A DNA stretch of 64,000 nt from Camarhynchus parvulus (Eukaryota; Chordata; Aves; Passeriformes; Thraupidae), in assembly GCF_901933205.1 (NCBI RefSeq), contig NC_044571.1, forward strand, positions 12,106,420 through 12,170,419, written 5' to 3'. Below the pieces are notes generated by a model, which was not told the origin of the DNA, did no database searches, and saw only the letters and a program-made list of their open reading frames with translations. Positions within the stretch are counted from its first letter, which is position 1; the number at the start of each line of letters is the position of its first letter. Of the stretch, positions 28,820 to 38,059 are shown piece after piece. Position numbers and translations under genes: made by a program.

Positions 28820-28825
28820 ATGTAC
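28820..28825. repeat. Target-site duplication, left copy (ATGTAC)
   Basis: Six bases directly before the 5' LTR, identical to 32258-32263 directly after the 3' LTR. This fixes both ends of the insertion and shows that the two LTRs come from one integration event, not from recombination between elements. Confidence 0.93.
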
Positions 28826-28940
28826 TGTCACAGACATTTCTTTTATGAAAAATCCTCTCTTAGGATTTTCCTGCTGAAGCTGAGAAGTTCAGCAACCAGA
28901 CATAAACAATAGGTTATCTGCTGCTGTGGAATGTAACAGG

Positions 28941-29024
28941 TCAGTTCTGGATTGGCCCAGATTGAGTGTTTGGAAATAATGGCCAATCCAGAGCTGAGCT
29001 CTCTCGGACACAGTCCGAGAGAGC
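28941..29024 (+). promoter_or_regulatory. LTR upstream block: paired CCAAT boxes and perfect hairpin
   Basis: Arms 28941-28957 and 28981-28997 are inverted repeats of 17 bp with one mismatch. They place an ATTGG (28951-28955) and a CCAAT (28983-28987) facing each other, the core motif bound by NF-Y-type factors. Abutting it, 28998-29009 (GCTCTCTCGGAC) and 29013-29024 form a perfect 12-bp inverted repeat around a 3-nt spacer. The position upstream of the TATA-like tract is seen directly; enhancer function is inferred. Confidence 0.6.
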
Positions 29025-29112
29025 AAGGTTTGTTGATCATTCTTTACTTTCTATTCTTAGGTAGTTAGCAGCTTCTGGAAACTCTCCTTTTCTTTTCTTT
29101 TTATTATAGTAA

Positions 29113-29137
29113 TATATATATATATATATATATATAT
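29113..29137 (+). promoter_or_regulatory. TA microsatellite at the probable TATA box of the 5' LTR
   Basis: A 25-nt alternating TA run in the position expected for the LTR core promoter; the same place in the 3' LTR (32161-32171) has 11 nt. If this is the TATA element, transcription would start roughly 25-35 nt downstream, leaving AATAAA in U3. No other better TATA candidate is visible in the LTR. Confidence 0.5.
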
Positions 29138-29145
29138 CATAACAT

Positions 29146-29151
29146 AATAAA
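29146..29151 (+). promoter_or_regulatory. AATAAA polyadenylation signal in 5' LTR
   Basis: Canonical AATAAA just after the TA tract; the copy in the 3' LTR at 32180-32185 would process the element's RNA. A GT/T-rich downstream element is not obvious. Confidence 0.6.
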
Positions 29152-29225
29152 TCAAGCCTTCTGATCATGGAGCCCATCTCGTCTCTTCCTTCACCCCGAA
29201 AACCTTGTGACCAACCGACGACAAT

Positions 29226-29243
29226 TGGTGACCCCTCGTGTTT
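29226..29243 (+). promoter_or_regulatory. Primer-binding site, tRNA-Trp-like
   Basis: TGGTGACCCC begins 2 nt after the LTR end and is complementary to the 3' end of vertebrate tRNA-Trp, the primer used by avian leukosis/sarcoma viruses. After these ten bases the match becomes imperfect (TCGTGTTT in place of the expected continuation) and needs small gaps. Position and the first ten bases are seen; the choice of tRNA-Trp is from knowledge of that family. Confidence 0.7.
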
Positions 29244-29444
29244 GTGAGGACATTTATCACTTGGTGAGACTCCAGAGGAGCATTGCTGCATTTGGGTAAA
29301 CCCCGAATATGTGGCATTGATGGTCATCTCACAGGTGACCACAGAAGTGGATTTAGCCAGGAGCTGAAGAACCGAAGATCCAGATTTGGACGGAGTTCAC
29401 AGCAAGGCTGACCACAAAAAGGACCTTTTGAAGCCTCCAGGAAG
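29244..29444 (+). other. ERV untranslated leader
   Basis: About 200 nt between the primer site and the first good ATG. This is where packaging and dimerisation signals sit in retroviruses; none can be recognised by eye. Confidence 0.5.
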
Positions 29445-29852
29445 ATGCCCAGAGAGCCTTTCAGCCTCGAACAGGAGCTGGCCAGAGCATGCTGGACTCT
29501 CTCAGAAGGTACTATTAGGTTTTCCCTTCCTGAAGATGCTGCCCTGCAATGGTGGTGGCTGGAAAAGTGGACGAATTTTCCCACTGAAACAGAGGTCCAT
29601 CTCTCTCCGTCAGAGGAGAGGCTTATTTCCCTCTGGCAAAAATGGGGTGAGGAGGATGGAATTCTCCTGTTGAAAAAAGATTTATATGACTTTTTCGATG
29701 GACAAAGTTCTTTGGATTTTTTACTAATGTTCTATATGCATTGGATTCGTATGTATGGGAATGCATGGAATTTGTCTGCCAAGCTGTTTGGGATCGGACT
29801 TTCCGTGTTCCTCGCCTTTATCCCGTCTTCATGGCTTTGTTCCCGGTTTTGA
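29445..29852 (+). pseudogene. Gag amino-terminal (matrix-like) remnant, 135 codons
   Basis: An ATG with A at -3 opens a 135-codon frame about 200 nt after the primer site, where gag begins. The first 85 or so residues are protein-like: charged, helix-prone, with a tryptophan cluster near residues 32-42 and acidic/lysine segments further on. From about 29715 the more protein-like text passes into another frame (29741-29929), while this frame becomes a hydrophobic run that ends at TGA 29850-29852. I read this as a frameshifted matrix region. No myristoylation-type MG start is present. Identification as matrix rests on position and character, not on a clear motif. Confidence 0.55.
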
Positions 29853-30930
29853 AACGAAAAGCAGCTGCCTTTCCCTGGATCGCGGAAGCGAGGGGGCAGG
29901 CGCCGTTCCCCCCGACTCACGGGGGATGACCCTTCGGAGGGGGACAAACGGCTGCTTCCCAGCCCCCCCGTCCCAGCGGGGGGGGCGAAGTTTCGCCCGG
30001 AGCTGCAGGTTTTATTCCTCCGTCTTCGGGGCATGCTCAGATGGGGCCACCTTCTCCCTCCCCCCGCCGCTCTCAGAGGGGGCAGCCAGCGCTGCCGGCC
30101 CCGCTCCAGCCGGTGCCGTACACCCCGCCCCAGCCGGCGCCGCGGGGGCAGCCAGCGCTGCCGGCTCCGCTCAAGCCGGTGCCGTACACTCCGCCCCAGC
30201 CGGCGCCGCGGGGCAGGTGCCCCCCCGCGCGGCCCCGGCGGCGGCAGCGCCGGCAGCAGTGCCGGCCATGGCTCTGCCCGTGGCGGCCCCGCCTCCCGCG
30301 GCCCCAGCGTTGCTTGGTGACGACGGAGACGCGGTGGCTGCTTCCATCCCGGCGGGGCACGAGCTCCCGCCACCCCCAGAGCCTCCAGCGGCTCCGCTTT
30401 TGCCCGCAGCGCCGAGGTCGGAGGTTCCACCTGAGAAGAGCGACTCACCGCCCCCGCCGCCCCCCTGGCCCCTCCTGGGCCGGCCCCGCCGCCTCCTCCT
30501 CTGTCTCCCGGGCCGGCTTCGCCGCTTTTGCAGACCGCGGCTGCTTCCGTCCCGGTGGAGGACGGGCTCCCTCCGGCTCCAGAGCCTCAGGCGGCTCCGC
30601 CTTTGCCCACAGCGCCGATGCCGGAGATCACAGTTCAGGAGACAGCCCCGCCGCCTCCCGCCGACCCGGTTCCAGTCCAGGATGATGCCGAGTGTGGCAA
30701 TGGGCCCGCGGGACCGCCTTCAGAGCTGCCCGCCCCAGAGGTTCTGGCACCTTCGGAGGCCCCGTCCCCTGCACCCAGCGTGGCTCCCACCCCGAGTTTT
30801 TCGGGCTGTCCCAGGGCTGTCCCTGTGGGAGGAGCTGGGACAAGGGAAGAGGGCTTCAGCCTCCCTTTCCGTGGGGGGGGTGTCGCTCGTCAGCTGAATG
30901 CTGGCGTAGCCAAGATCCCTGCCTTCAAAA
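29853..30930 (+). pseudogene. Frame-broken proline/alanine-rich gag-like region
   Basis: A GC- and CpG-rich block, unlike the AT-rich surroundings. The longest single frame (ATG 29755 to 30897, 380 codons) is mostly low-complexity Pro/Ala/Arg text. More natural-looking Pro-rich segments occur in turn in three frames: a basic/acidic segment at about 29860-30000, a 22-residue repeat containing VPYTPPQPAP at 30077-30208, a PPPPEPPAAP-type segment at about 30200-30480, and another Pro-rich segment from about 30530. Retroviral gag often has such a linker between matrix and capsid. No capsid major-homology region or CCHC nucleocapsid knuckle is seen. Several frameshifts are needed to read through, so it is called a pseudogene. 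Confidence 0.5.
30077..30208 (+). repeat. Two tandem 66-bp units in the Pro-rich block
   Basis: Copies 30077-30142 and 30143-30208 differ at only a few bases. In one frame each encodes a 22-residue unit with QPALPAPL and VPYTPPQPAP, which includes a P-rich tyrosine motif. The 66-bp period keeps the frame. Confidence 0.85.
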
Positions 30931-31352
30931 TTAGCGTTTTTGGGGGGTTTGGGGTCCTTCCTTGGAAATTGTCATCTCTGACACCCCTCGTGCGCCCCAG
31001 TGGCGAGGGGACAGTGGGTCCCAAGGGGTCTGCCTTTGGTTTGCAGCCCAAGGGGGGTGTTGTCAAAACAATGATGAGAAGAGCACCTTCTGCATCTGCA
31101 TTGCAGACGCAGAAAGCCTTCATGGCTCGCTTGCTTTGGGGAACAAATGTTCCTAAACCCGAGGCGGAGACTCTCGGGGGTGCTTCTATTCCCTCACTGC
31201 TGGCATGTGTCGGTGGTGTTGGGGAGCAGAGGCGTTTGGTCACTGCCACTGTACTAGCAGCTGGGTGGTGGCCTGTGTTAATGCAGAGCTTGCCTGAGGG
31301 GCCTGGCCCCCCAGGGTCTCTCTCAGGCCCCTCTGCTGCTTGCTGTTGTTTC
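30931..31352 (+). other. GC-rich internal ERV segment, product unknown
   Basis: Continuation of the open frame that runs to 31391 (from about 30528). The translated text is Gly/Ser/Ala-rich with no recognisable domain and ends in a lysine run made by the poly(A) tract. It may be a remnant of later gag, an unrelated captured sequence, or non-coding. Confidence 0.4.
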
Positions 31353-31873
31353 AAAAAAAAAAAAAAAAGAAAATTAATAAAAAAGGGTTGAAATACCTGC
31401 AGCAGCAGCTCAAAAAGCATTGAAGGGCCAAAACCTAGCTTCAGCCCAAGTTGTTCAATAAAGGGCTGTGTCTAAGACATTTTAGAAACTTTTTAAAAAA
31501 TTGTTTGGAACTGTTTGATAACTATTGATGGATTCTCTGCAGCAAGTCTGTTTCAGGACCAAAAGAGACTTTCAGATATGGCAAAGAAGAACATCTTCAG
31601 TCCATGGACTTTTTCCTGAAACTCAGCTGTTGGGACTTGGACTTTGTTTTGCATTGTTTTTGCATTTTCTTATATAGTAAGATTGTTTTAGTAGTATCAT
31701 AGAATTTTATGTTTTACAGGTGAAGAAATTCCCTGTTCATCCCACAGAAGCACATGATTGAGTTTGATTGGCAACAGATAACCTGTCAGGTGTTTGTTTT
31801 TCCTCTGCATGGCTCAGCAGAGAAAATTACAAACACTTTTCATTTTAATTCAATTAAATAAAAAAGAGTCAGA
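31353..31873 (+). other. ERV 3' non-coding tail
   Basis: Begins with an A run of about 16 nt and shifts abruptly from GC-rich to AT-rich composition. No open frame or envelope motif. The last bases before the 3' LTR, AAAAAAGAG at 31860-31868, are the only candidate polypurine tract; it is A-rich and interrupted from the LTR by 5 nt, so the call is weak. Confidence 0.5.
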
Positions 31874-32257
31874 TGTCACAGACATTTCTTTTATGAAAAA
31901 TCCTCTCTTAGGATTTTCCTGCTGAAGCTGAGAAGTTCAGCAACCAGACATAAACAATAGGTTATCTGCTGCTGTGGAATGTAACAGGTCAGTTCTGGAT
32001 TGGCCCAGATTGAGTGTTTGGAAATAATAGCCAATCCAGAGCTGAGCTCTCTCGGACACAGTCCGAGAGAGCAAGGTTTGTTGATCATTCTTTACTTTCT
32101 ATTCTTAGGTAGTTAGCAGCTTCTGGAAACTCTCCTTTTCTTTTCTTTTTATTATAGTAATATATATATATCATAACATAATAAATCAAGCCTTCTGATC
32201 ATGGAGCCCATCTCGTCTCTTCCTTCACCCCGAAAACCTTGTGACCAACCGACGACA
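31874..32257 (+). repeat. 3' LTR of the ERV (384 bp)
   Basis: Second copy of the LTR, 14 bp shorter than the first; the TA tract at 32161-32171 accounts for the whole difference. The perfect hairpin (32046-32072) and AATAAA (32180-32185) are retained. The single substitution, A at 32029, falls on the loop-proximal end of the CCAAT-bearing inverted repeat. The copy ends GACGACA and is followed at once by the ATGTAC duplication. Confidence 0.95.
32180..32185 (+). terminator. AATAAA polyadenylation signal in 3' LTR
   Basis: Equivalent of 29146-29151 in the downstream LTR, the copy expected to direct 3' end formation of the element's transcript. Confidence 0.6.
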
Positions 32258-32263
32258 ATGTAC
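32258..32263. repeat. Target-site duplication, right copy (ATGTAC)
   Basis: Six bases immediately after the CA end of the 3' LTR, identical to 28820-28825. Confidence 0.93.
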
Positions 32264-35200
32264 CAAAGAAGAGACAATCACTTAAGTATGCACTTATAGC
32301 AACTAATTTTCAGGAAATGAATATGAGTAATTCATGTCAAAGATTCATAATCCTTACTTTTGTAATTTAATCTGCAAGTTTTTTTCATTTGAAACAGACA
32401 CTCTAAGAGCAGGCTAGGATTTCCATGTTGGAAAGTGGTCACTATTTTTTGCACTCTGGTCTATGCAGTATTGCTTAATTTAAAGTCCACCTTCAACAAA
32501 CAGAAATCTGCAAATAAATAAAATAAAAAACATAAACTTCTATTTCCTCATCACACTCAAAAAACCCAACAAACAATCTATGGTTTGTCCTTCAGATGAT
32601 GCATCCTGATCTCTGTCAGCCTGGTGGGGACAGGCACTGCTGCTGCTGGGATACAGGAGACAAAGTGGAACTTTGTCACTCTCCAGTCACAGGACAGATC
32701 ATATACAGGATTGTGACAGTTAATGACAAGCTCATGATAATGAGATGATAACTAATTAGAAAAGTGGATTACTTGACCTTCTGGAAGACCCTTCAGGATT
32801 ATGAATAGTGTTAAAAAGGTCCTGTGGAAGCAGAAGGAAGTTCTAGGCCACTAACAGGTTGCTTTATTATAAGAAATATTGCATTAATACATTAATAAAT
32901 CATTAGAATTCTATGAGCTATCTTAAGAGAAAGATAAACAACTTTTTTACAAATATTCCAAAAAATTAATTGAAATACCCCCAAAATAACAGTCATATCT
33001 GAAAGTACCTTTTCTTCCCAGTACTGATGTTTTCATCTTAACTGAGCTAAGATTGCCATATCTGTTTATGTTGATTAACTATATTAAAGCAAACACAAAT
33101 AATCCAACCTTTGAAGGACTAATTGGTGAAATTCTAATTATGCTAAAATACATTAACATTTATGTATTTCTTTATTTATTTTAATGCAGAAAAATTCTCT
33201 AGCCATTTAGAAATATTGTAGCATAGCAAATTATGATTCCTGCAGATAACTTTTTTCAGCATCCTTATATTTTAAAGGACATATTACTAGACCACATTGT
33301 ATTTCACAGTTATTTATCAAAAATGCTTTAATTTATTCTTGGGTTTAAAAACTTTGTTTTGGGAAATGTTATTTCTTTTCATGAACAAGTTCTTCACTCT
33401 GCTTTAGTGACTTGTGATAATAAAGCAGTTATAGACAATTCTGATAGAATTAACATCACTGTATTTTGATATAAAATAGCCAGGCATTTATTTTCCACAA
33501 ATTTACTACTGTAAAAGGAAGTAATAACTTTTTTTTTCCTATAAAGTTTTCTTTTGTGGCTTTTTGCAAGAAGGTCTTTGTATGTTCTGAAAGTTGAAAA
33601 ATACTTTTTTACTTCATTAGCTCTTCATATTTTTATCATCCTAGCAGAGACAGGAAATGAATTGACCTCAGACAATCTTAAATCTTCTTTCTAGAACTTT
33701 TGAGATACATTCTGCTGTTACAATTAGTATATGGTTCAGGTATGTTCAGGACTCCATTCAGTGAACCAAACACAGTCCCAGACAAACAGAGGCTATGTTT
33801 AGAAGAAATTATTTCATTTTCCAACATTAATTGTAAGGATCTTTGAGACCACGGACAAATGGTCCACAATAGATATTCTGCCTACTGTCAAAATATACAA
33901 ATGTAATTTGAAGAAAAGAAGGACAGCAACTAGGATTGCAACCAAAGAAAATATCTATGGCAAGCATCCACTAATGCATAACCCATTTTGCACAAGAGCT
34001 TTTGGGGCTGAGGACAATGCCAGAAATTTCTTCCCTCATCTTTATCACTTTATTGCTAAAAAGGTGAAACTGTAAAGGCAAAAGTCTCACAGTCCTCTGA
34101 GAGACTTCAACTTGCAGCTGGGGTAAGAAAGCAAGGAAGCAAGAGAGAATACAAGATTCCCTTTCTGCTGTCTTGATGTTAAGATTTTGGAGTTATTACA
34201 CATTAATGTTTTCTTTCTTGGTGCAGGTTTTTCTTTAGGACTCCCTAGAGTCTTACTAGTTACTTCCAAGACACAGCATCTCTGCCTGGTGCAATCCTGC
34301 AGGAGTCATAACATGGATGCAAATAGTCATATTTGTACTTAAGATTCTGGAATTGTTTAATAGCATAATCATCTAAAAAATGCATCATATTTTATTTCAG
34401 GATCCCATCTTTAATTTTTTACATCAATATCCCAGCAAAAATTCTTGTCTTTCAGCAAACACATTGTTAACCACTTAAAAAGTCCAATTTGTTGAAGGGT
34501 TACTGCTATCACACTGTGTGATAGCAGTTATTCATGTGAGAGCTCAGCAGTTTTAGAAGTGAAGGAAGAGAAAGAAAAAAGACTGACCAGCAAAATGAAC
34601 AAAAAGTAGATGCTTCTTTCATCTAACAAATTTCCTACCTTTCAACACTTATTTACATATTATTTCCCTCTCTCCTTGTATTCACTATGTCACTTGAATT
34701 GTATACTTACTGACTTCTGGATTTCTCCCTCACTTTCTGTATGGAAATGTGTAATCATGCCCCACATTAACCATTTCCATGCTGAAGTCAGCACATAATA
34801 GCTCAAAGAGTAGTGAATCTGAGATAACATGCCAAGACTAATACAGGGATTATCTTGCTGATGCTTCCAATTCTTTGAAAAAAACTCTCCTGTGCTTGGC
34901 CAAGTAATTGTTTTGTTGTATATTTCCATGTCTGTCTGACGCTTTATTTTAGAATGTAATGCACTATAAAAATTTGTGAGATTTTGAGGATTGTGATTAT
35001 TGCATCTTTCTCTAGGTAGTAGGGAAATCATAATTAAATCCTAACATAAGGTATGCAGCCTGGGCTCTCTTTTTTTTTTTTAATTATTATGTTAGTAGTT
35101 GTCAAAAATATAGCAGAATAAAATGTGAAATCATGATTCCTTTCTACTTTGCACACCAGGAATTGCAGTGCTTAAAAATTCTACCACAGAATTTCATGTA

Positions 35201-36182
35201 CACTACATTTCACATCAATATATATCATCAGGATCAAGTTTAACAATATAGGCAATGTCTCCTCCTGAGCACAGGAAGGAACAGATCTGCAAATAAGGCA
35301 TTATTCTCAAGTCACTCCAGAAATTCTCCTTCTAAACTTTAGTCTTGCCTTCATATGAGCCACAATTTCCTCTGATGTCACCCCCTGCTACATTATGCCT
35401 GATTTCTAAAATAATGTCCTTCTGCATAGATTTCTTTTTCCCCAGAGGGAATAAAACCACTTCCTTATAAGAACTATAATCTAACAGCTTTCCTAATTGA
35501 GATAAGAACAACTTTTTCCTTACTTATGCATTAGATTTTTCAAATAAATACAGATCTTGTTGACATTCCTCCAACAAAATTGTTGTCATGTGGGTTTCAG
35601 CACTTTTTTACTTGAATTATAAAAACCCTGAAAGTGCATCCTGTCCTTTAGTAGACAAAATGTCATTCATTTACTTTGGAGAATAAACCATACTAGCCTA
35701 CCCTTCTGACGAGAAGATAGAAATTCAGTAGATTTAACAATAGATTGATTAAAGCATCCTTCTCATGAAAAAGTTGTAATATAATAAATCACAAAAACAC
35801 ACCAATTTTTTCTATACCCAGATATCTCAGGAAAAGCTCAGTTTCTATCACAATTTTGCATTGGGTATATTTTTTCGTAGGAAGTGGATGCTGAAAAAAT
35901 CCAGTGATGAAAAGGATCAATAAATGACATTCATTCCTCCTAAACCTCTTTCTCCTGTCATTCAAAGATGGGAGAACAGATGCATTTTACTTAAGAGATA
36001 ATGCACAGATAGTAAAAAATAACCAAACCCCTACTTTTTCAAATATTATTTATATTCATAAAACTATCGAGGAAATGAAGTCTTACTATTTTACATCACA
36101 TATAAATGTGATAAACTGAAACAGGAAATTTCAACCACATTTAAGTTTAAAAATTTCCCTCTAAAGATAATTAAGCAATGAT
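32264..36182. other. AT-rich non-coding stretch downstream of the ERV
   Basis: No gene or transposon recognised other than the palindrome at 34502-34528. The 113-codon minus-strand frame at 34690-35031 has no recognisable domain. Confidence 0.55.
34502..34528. repeat. Perfect 13-bp inverted repeat with 1-nt centre
   Basis: Arms ACTGCTATCACAC (34502-34514) and GTGTGATAGCAGT (34516-34528). Non-coding context; no run of T follows that would suggest a Pol III terminator. Confidence 0.9.
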
Positions 36183-36310
36183 TCAGGTTATCCAAAGGAG
36201 CTGTGGAATATTCATTCTTGGAGGTTTTCCAAGACCTGACACAACAAAGTCCTAAGGACCTGACTTGAATTTAGTATTGTAGGGAGCTCCTGGCTGAGCA
36301 AAGGTTGTGT
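36183..36310 (+). mobile_element. Degraded CR1 LINE fragment
   Basis: CAGGTTATCCAAAGGAGCTG, then TGGAATATTCATTCTTGGAG and TTTTCCAAGACCTGACACAA follow the order of the CR1 3' region (gctgcccag / gtggagtctcc / tccttggaga / ttcaaaacctg). Diverged and without a clear terminal repeat. Confidence 0.55.
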
Positions 36311-38059
36311 TAGGAATTTCTGTGGTCTCTTCTCTCCTGAGTGACCCTAAGGCTTGTCAGTGCAGCAAACTACTCAGATCAGGATTCATATCAGGATTTG
36401 GAAATCATTCCATAGTTCAGCATGGCATCAGGGTCGAGCTGCTGTTTGGATTGTACAAAAGAAAGCTTTCCTCCACCTCTAAAGTCAGTATGAATTTAAG
36501 GATGTGTATTCTCTGGACCAGATAGTTATTTGCACATGACTTGCTAACTCATTGAAACTCATGTTTTCAAAGATTTCAAAAAAAACCCCCACACTTCAAA
36601 ATAAAAGGCAAATAGAAGTGCATTAAGTACTCATTTAGTGTGCTGTAATGATTTAAAATAAGTTGGAAAGATTCCTGAGATCTGAAGGTCATATCTTTGC
36701 ATAGACTTAGATGACTACAACATAGTTAGATACTGGGCTGTTTTCCAAAGTGCCCAGTTACTAAGCTTTAATGAGAATTATTTGCTCACCCTATTTCACT
36801 TCATCTGAAAAATGCAGCTATCCACTTACCTTAATTTTAGTGAATGCATATGCATTTTAAATTAGCCTTAAATTGACTACTCTTTGAATTGAAGGCTTAA
36901 ATTTTTATTACTCAGTCTAAAATCCTTTTCAGAATACATATATTTTTAATCACCTGCTGTAAAATGTAGCCTTTCTTCTGTCTTGCATTCACTGTTTAAT
37001 ATGAGTCATCAAAAATTCTACTTACTTTTCAAAGAAAATAGTAATTATCTTGACCTTTTAAATTAGGTTTACCTGAAACACAAGTGACCAAAGATCATGA
37101 TTTACCTGCATTTTATTGTCCTACAATAAGCAAAATATGGTCCTATAAGCCAGCCATGGTAAATCTTGTTATATTTAATATCTTGTTGTAAATATCTGTG
37201 TCTTGTTATCGTGACACAAGGCTGAATCTGATGGAGGGGGTCAGCTGCTCACACACAGATTAAGCATGTTTGATGCTGTCTCAGTTTGCTGAGGTGTTTG
37301 GTAGGCATGGGTCACAGAAGGAGTATTTCACCTTCTGGGCAGGCAACTGGAGACCAGAAAAAGCACTGTGGAGTGTCTAATAGAATGCTAAATATTTACA
37401 TTACAGAATTGCTTCCTAGTAGCCCTTATGCAAGATTAACTCACTTAATAGTAGAATGTAAGCTGACAGACTTTGTCTGTGTCTTCACAACTCGTTTTTG
37501 TAAAAAAAAACCTTACTTTTTATACCACCTAGGTACATTCACTACAAAACAAGTAATACACCTTAATAAAATATTTATCATTGGTTTATATCTTCATTTA
37601 CATATTAAATATGAAATAATGACACTCTAGAAAGAAGTTATTCAGTGACTTTTCAACTGATGCTAGATATTCCATACACTAGTCTCCCTTGTAGGCATCT
37701 TTTGTTACTCTGGTGTGTTTGTAAGGGATTGATTTGACATGGTCCCTTAAGGATGACATTTATTCTAAAATTCCTGTCATTACACAGAACTACACTGCAG
37801 CCCACAATTGCTCCAAGGAACTTTTATATTTAATTCTGTCCGTCAAACCAGCAGATTTTGTTCTTTGGTCAACATTTTGTCCACAAAAACTTAACCACCA
37901 ATTGCAACCCCCATGGGTGCATCCAGGGGATAACACACGAAGCTCCACCTTCCATGAGGTGGAAGGGGCAGCAAAGTCCTCTTTCATGAATAATTCCTTC
38001 CATGCTTTATGGGCTTGGAGCATATGAACAGCAACTAATTGGCAGCCTTCCATATGAGT

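Larger units (their letters stand above)
28826..29223 (+). repeat. 5' LTR of the ERV (398 bp)
   Basis: Starts TGTCACAG and ends GACGACA. It is collinear with 31874-32257; the only differences seen are G at 28981 (A at 32029) and a TA run of 25 nt instead of 11 nt. Visible elements in order: a short hairpin (28849-28869), an imperfect 17-bp inverted repeat carrying CCAAT boxes on both strands (28941-28997), a perfect 12-bp hairpin (28998-29024), a TA tract that can serve as TATA box (29113-29137) and AATAAA (29146-29151). The R/U5 boundary cannot be fixed from sequence alone. Confidence 0.95.
28826..32257 (+). mobile_element. Complete non-autonomous endogenous retrovirus (ERVK/alpharetrovirus-like)
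   Basis: Two direct LTRs (28826-29223 and 31874-32257) start TG and end CA and bracket a 2650-bp internal region. The element is flanked by a perfect 6-bp target-site duplication, ATGTAC, at 28820-28825 and 32258-32263. Six-base duplications are typical of alpha- and betaretrovirus-like (ERVK) integrases. A tRNA-Trp-like primer site lies 2 nt after the 5' LTR. The internal region has a broken gag-like block, then a GC-rich proline-rich stretch, then an AT-rich non-coding tail. I find no protease, reverse transcriptase, integrase or envelope motif, and 2650 bp is too short for a full gag-pol-env. The LTRs differ by one substitution and one TA-repeat length change, so the insertion is recent. 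Family name not assigned. Confidence 0.93.

Noticed and set aside
28843..29040. 65-codon minus-strand frame repeated identically at 31891-32088
   Set aside because: Identity is due to the two LTRs; it is an antisense reading of LTR sequence, not a gene pair.
29732..30448. 238-codon open frame on the minus strand
   Set aside because: Pro/Arg-rich antisense reading of the GC-rich ERV block; low stop-codon density from composition explains it.
29755..30897. 380-codon plus-strand frame as an intact novel protein
   Set aside because: Longest frame in the window, but much of it is low-complexity Pro/Ala/Arg text, the better-looking segments switch frame, and it starts inside the matrix-like frame. 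Kept only as part of the broken gag-like region.
37734..38053. 97-codon plus and 87-codon minus frames
   Set aside because: No recognised domain; they adjoin the doubtful LTR-like block and may be part of an old element, but no retroviral motif could be placed.
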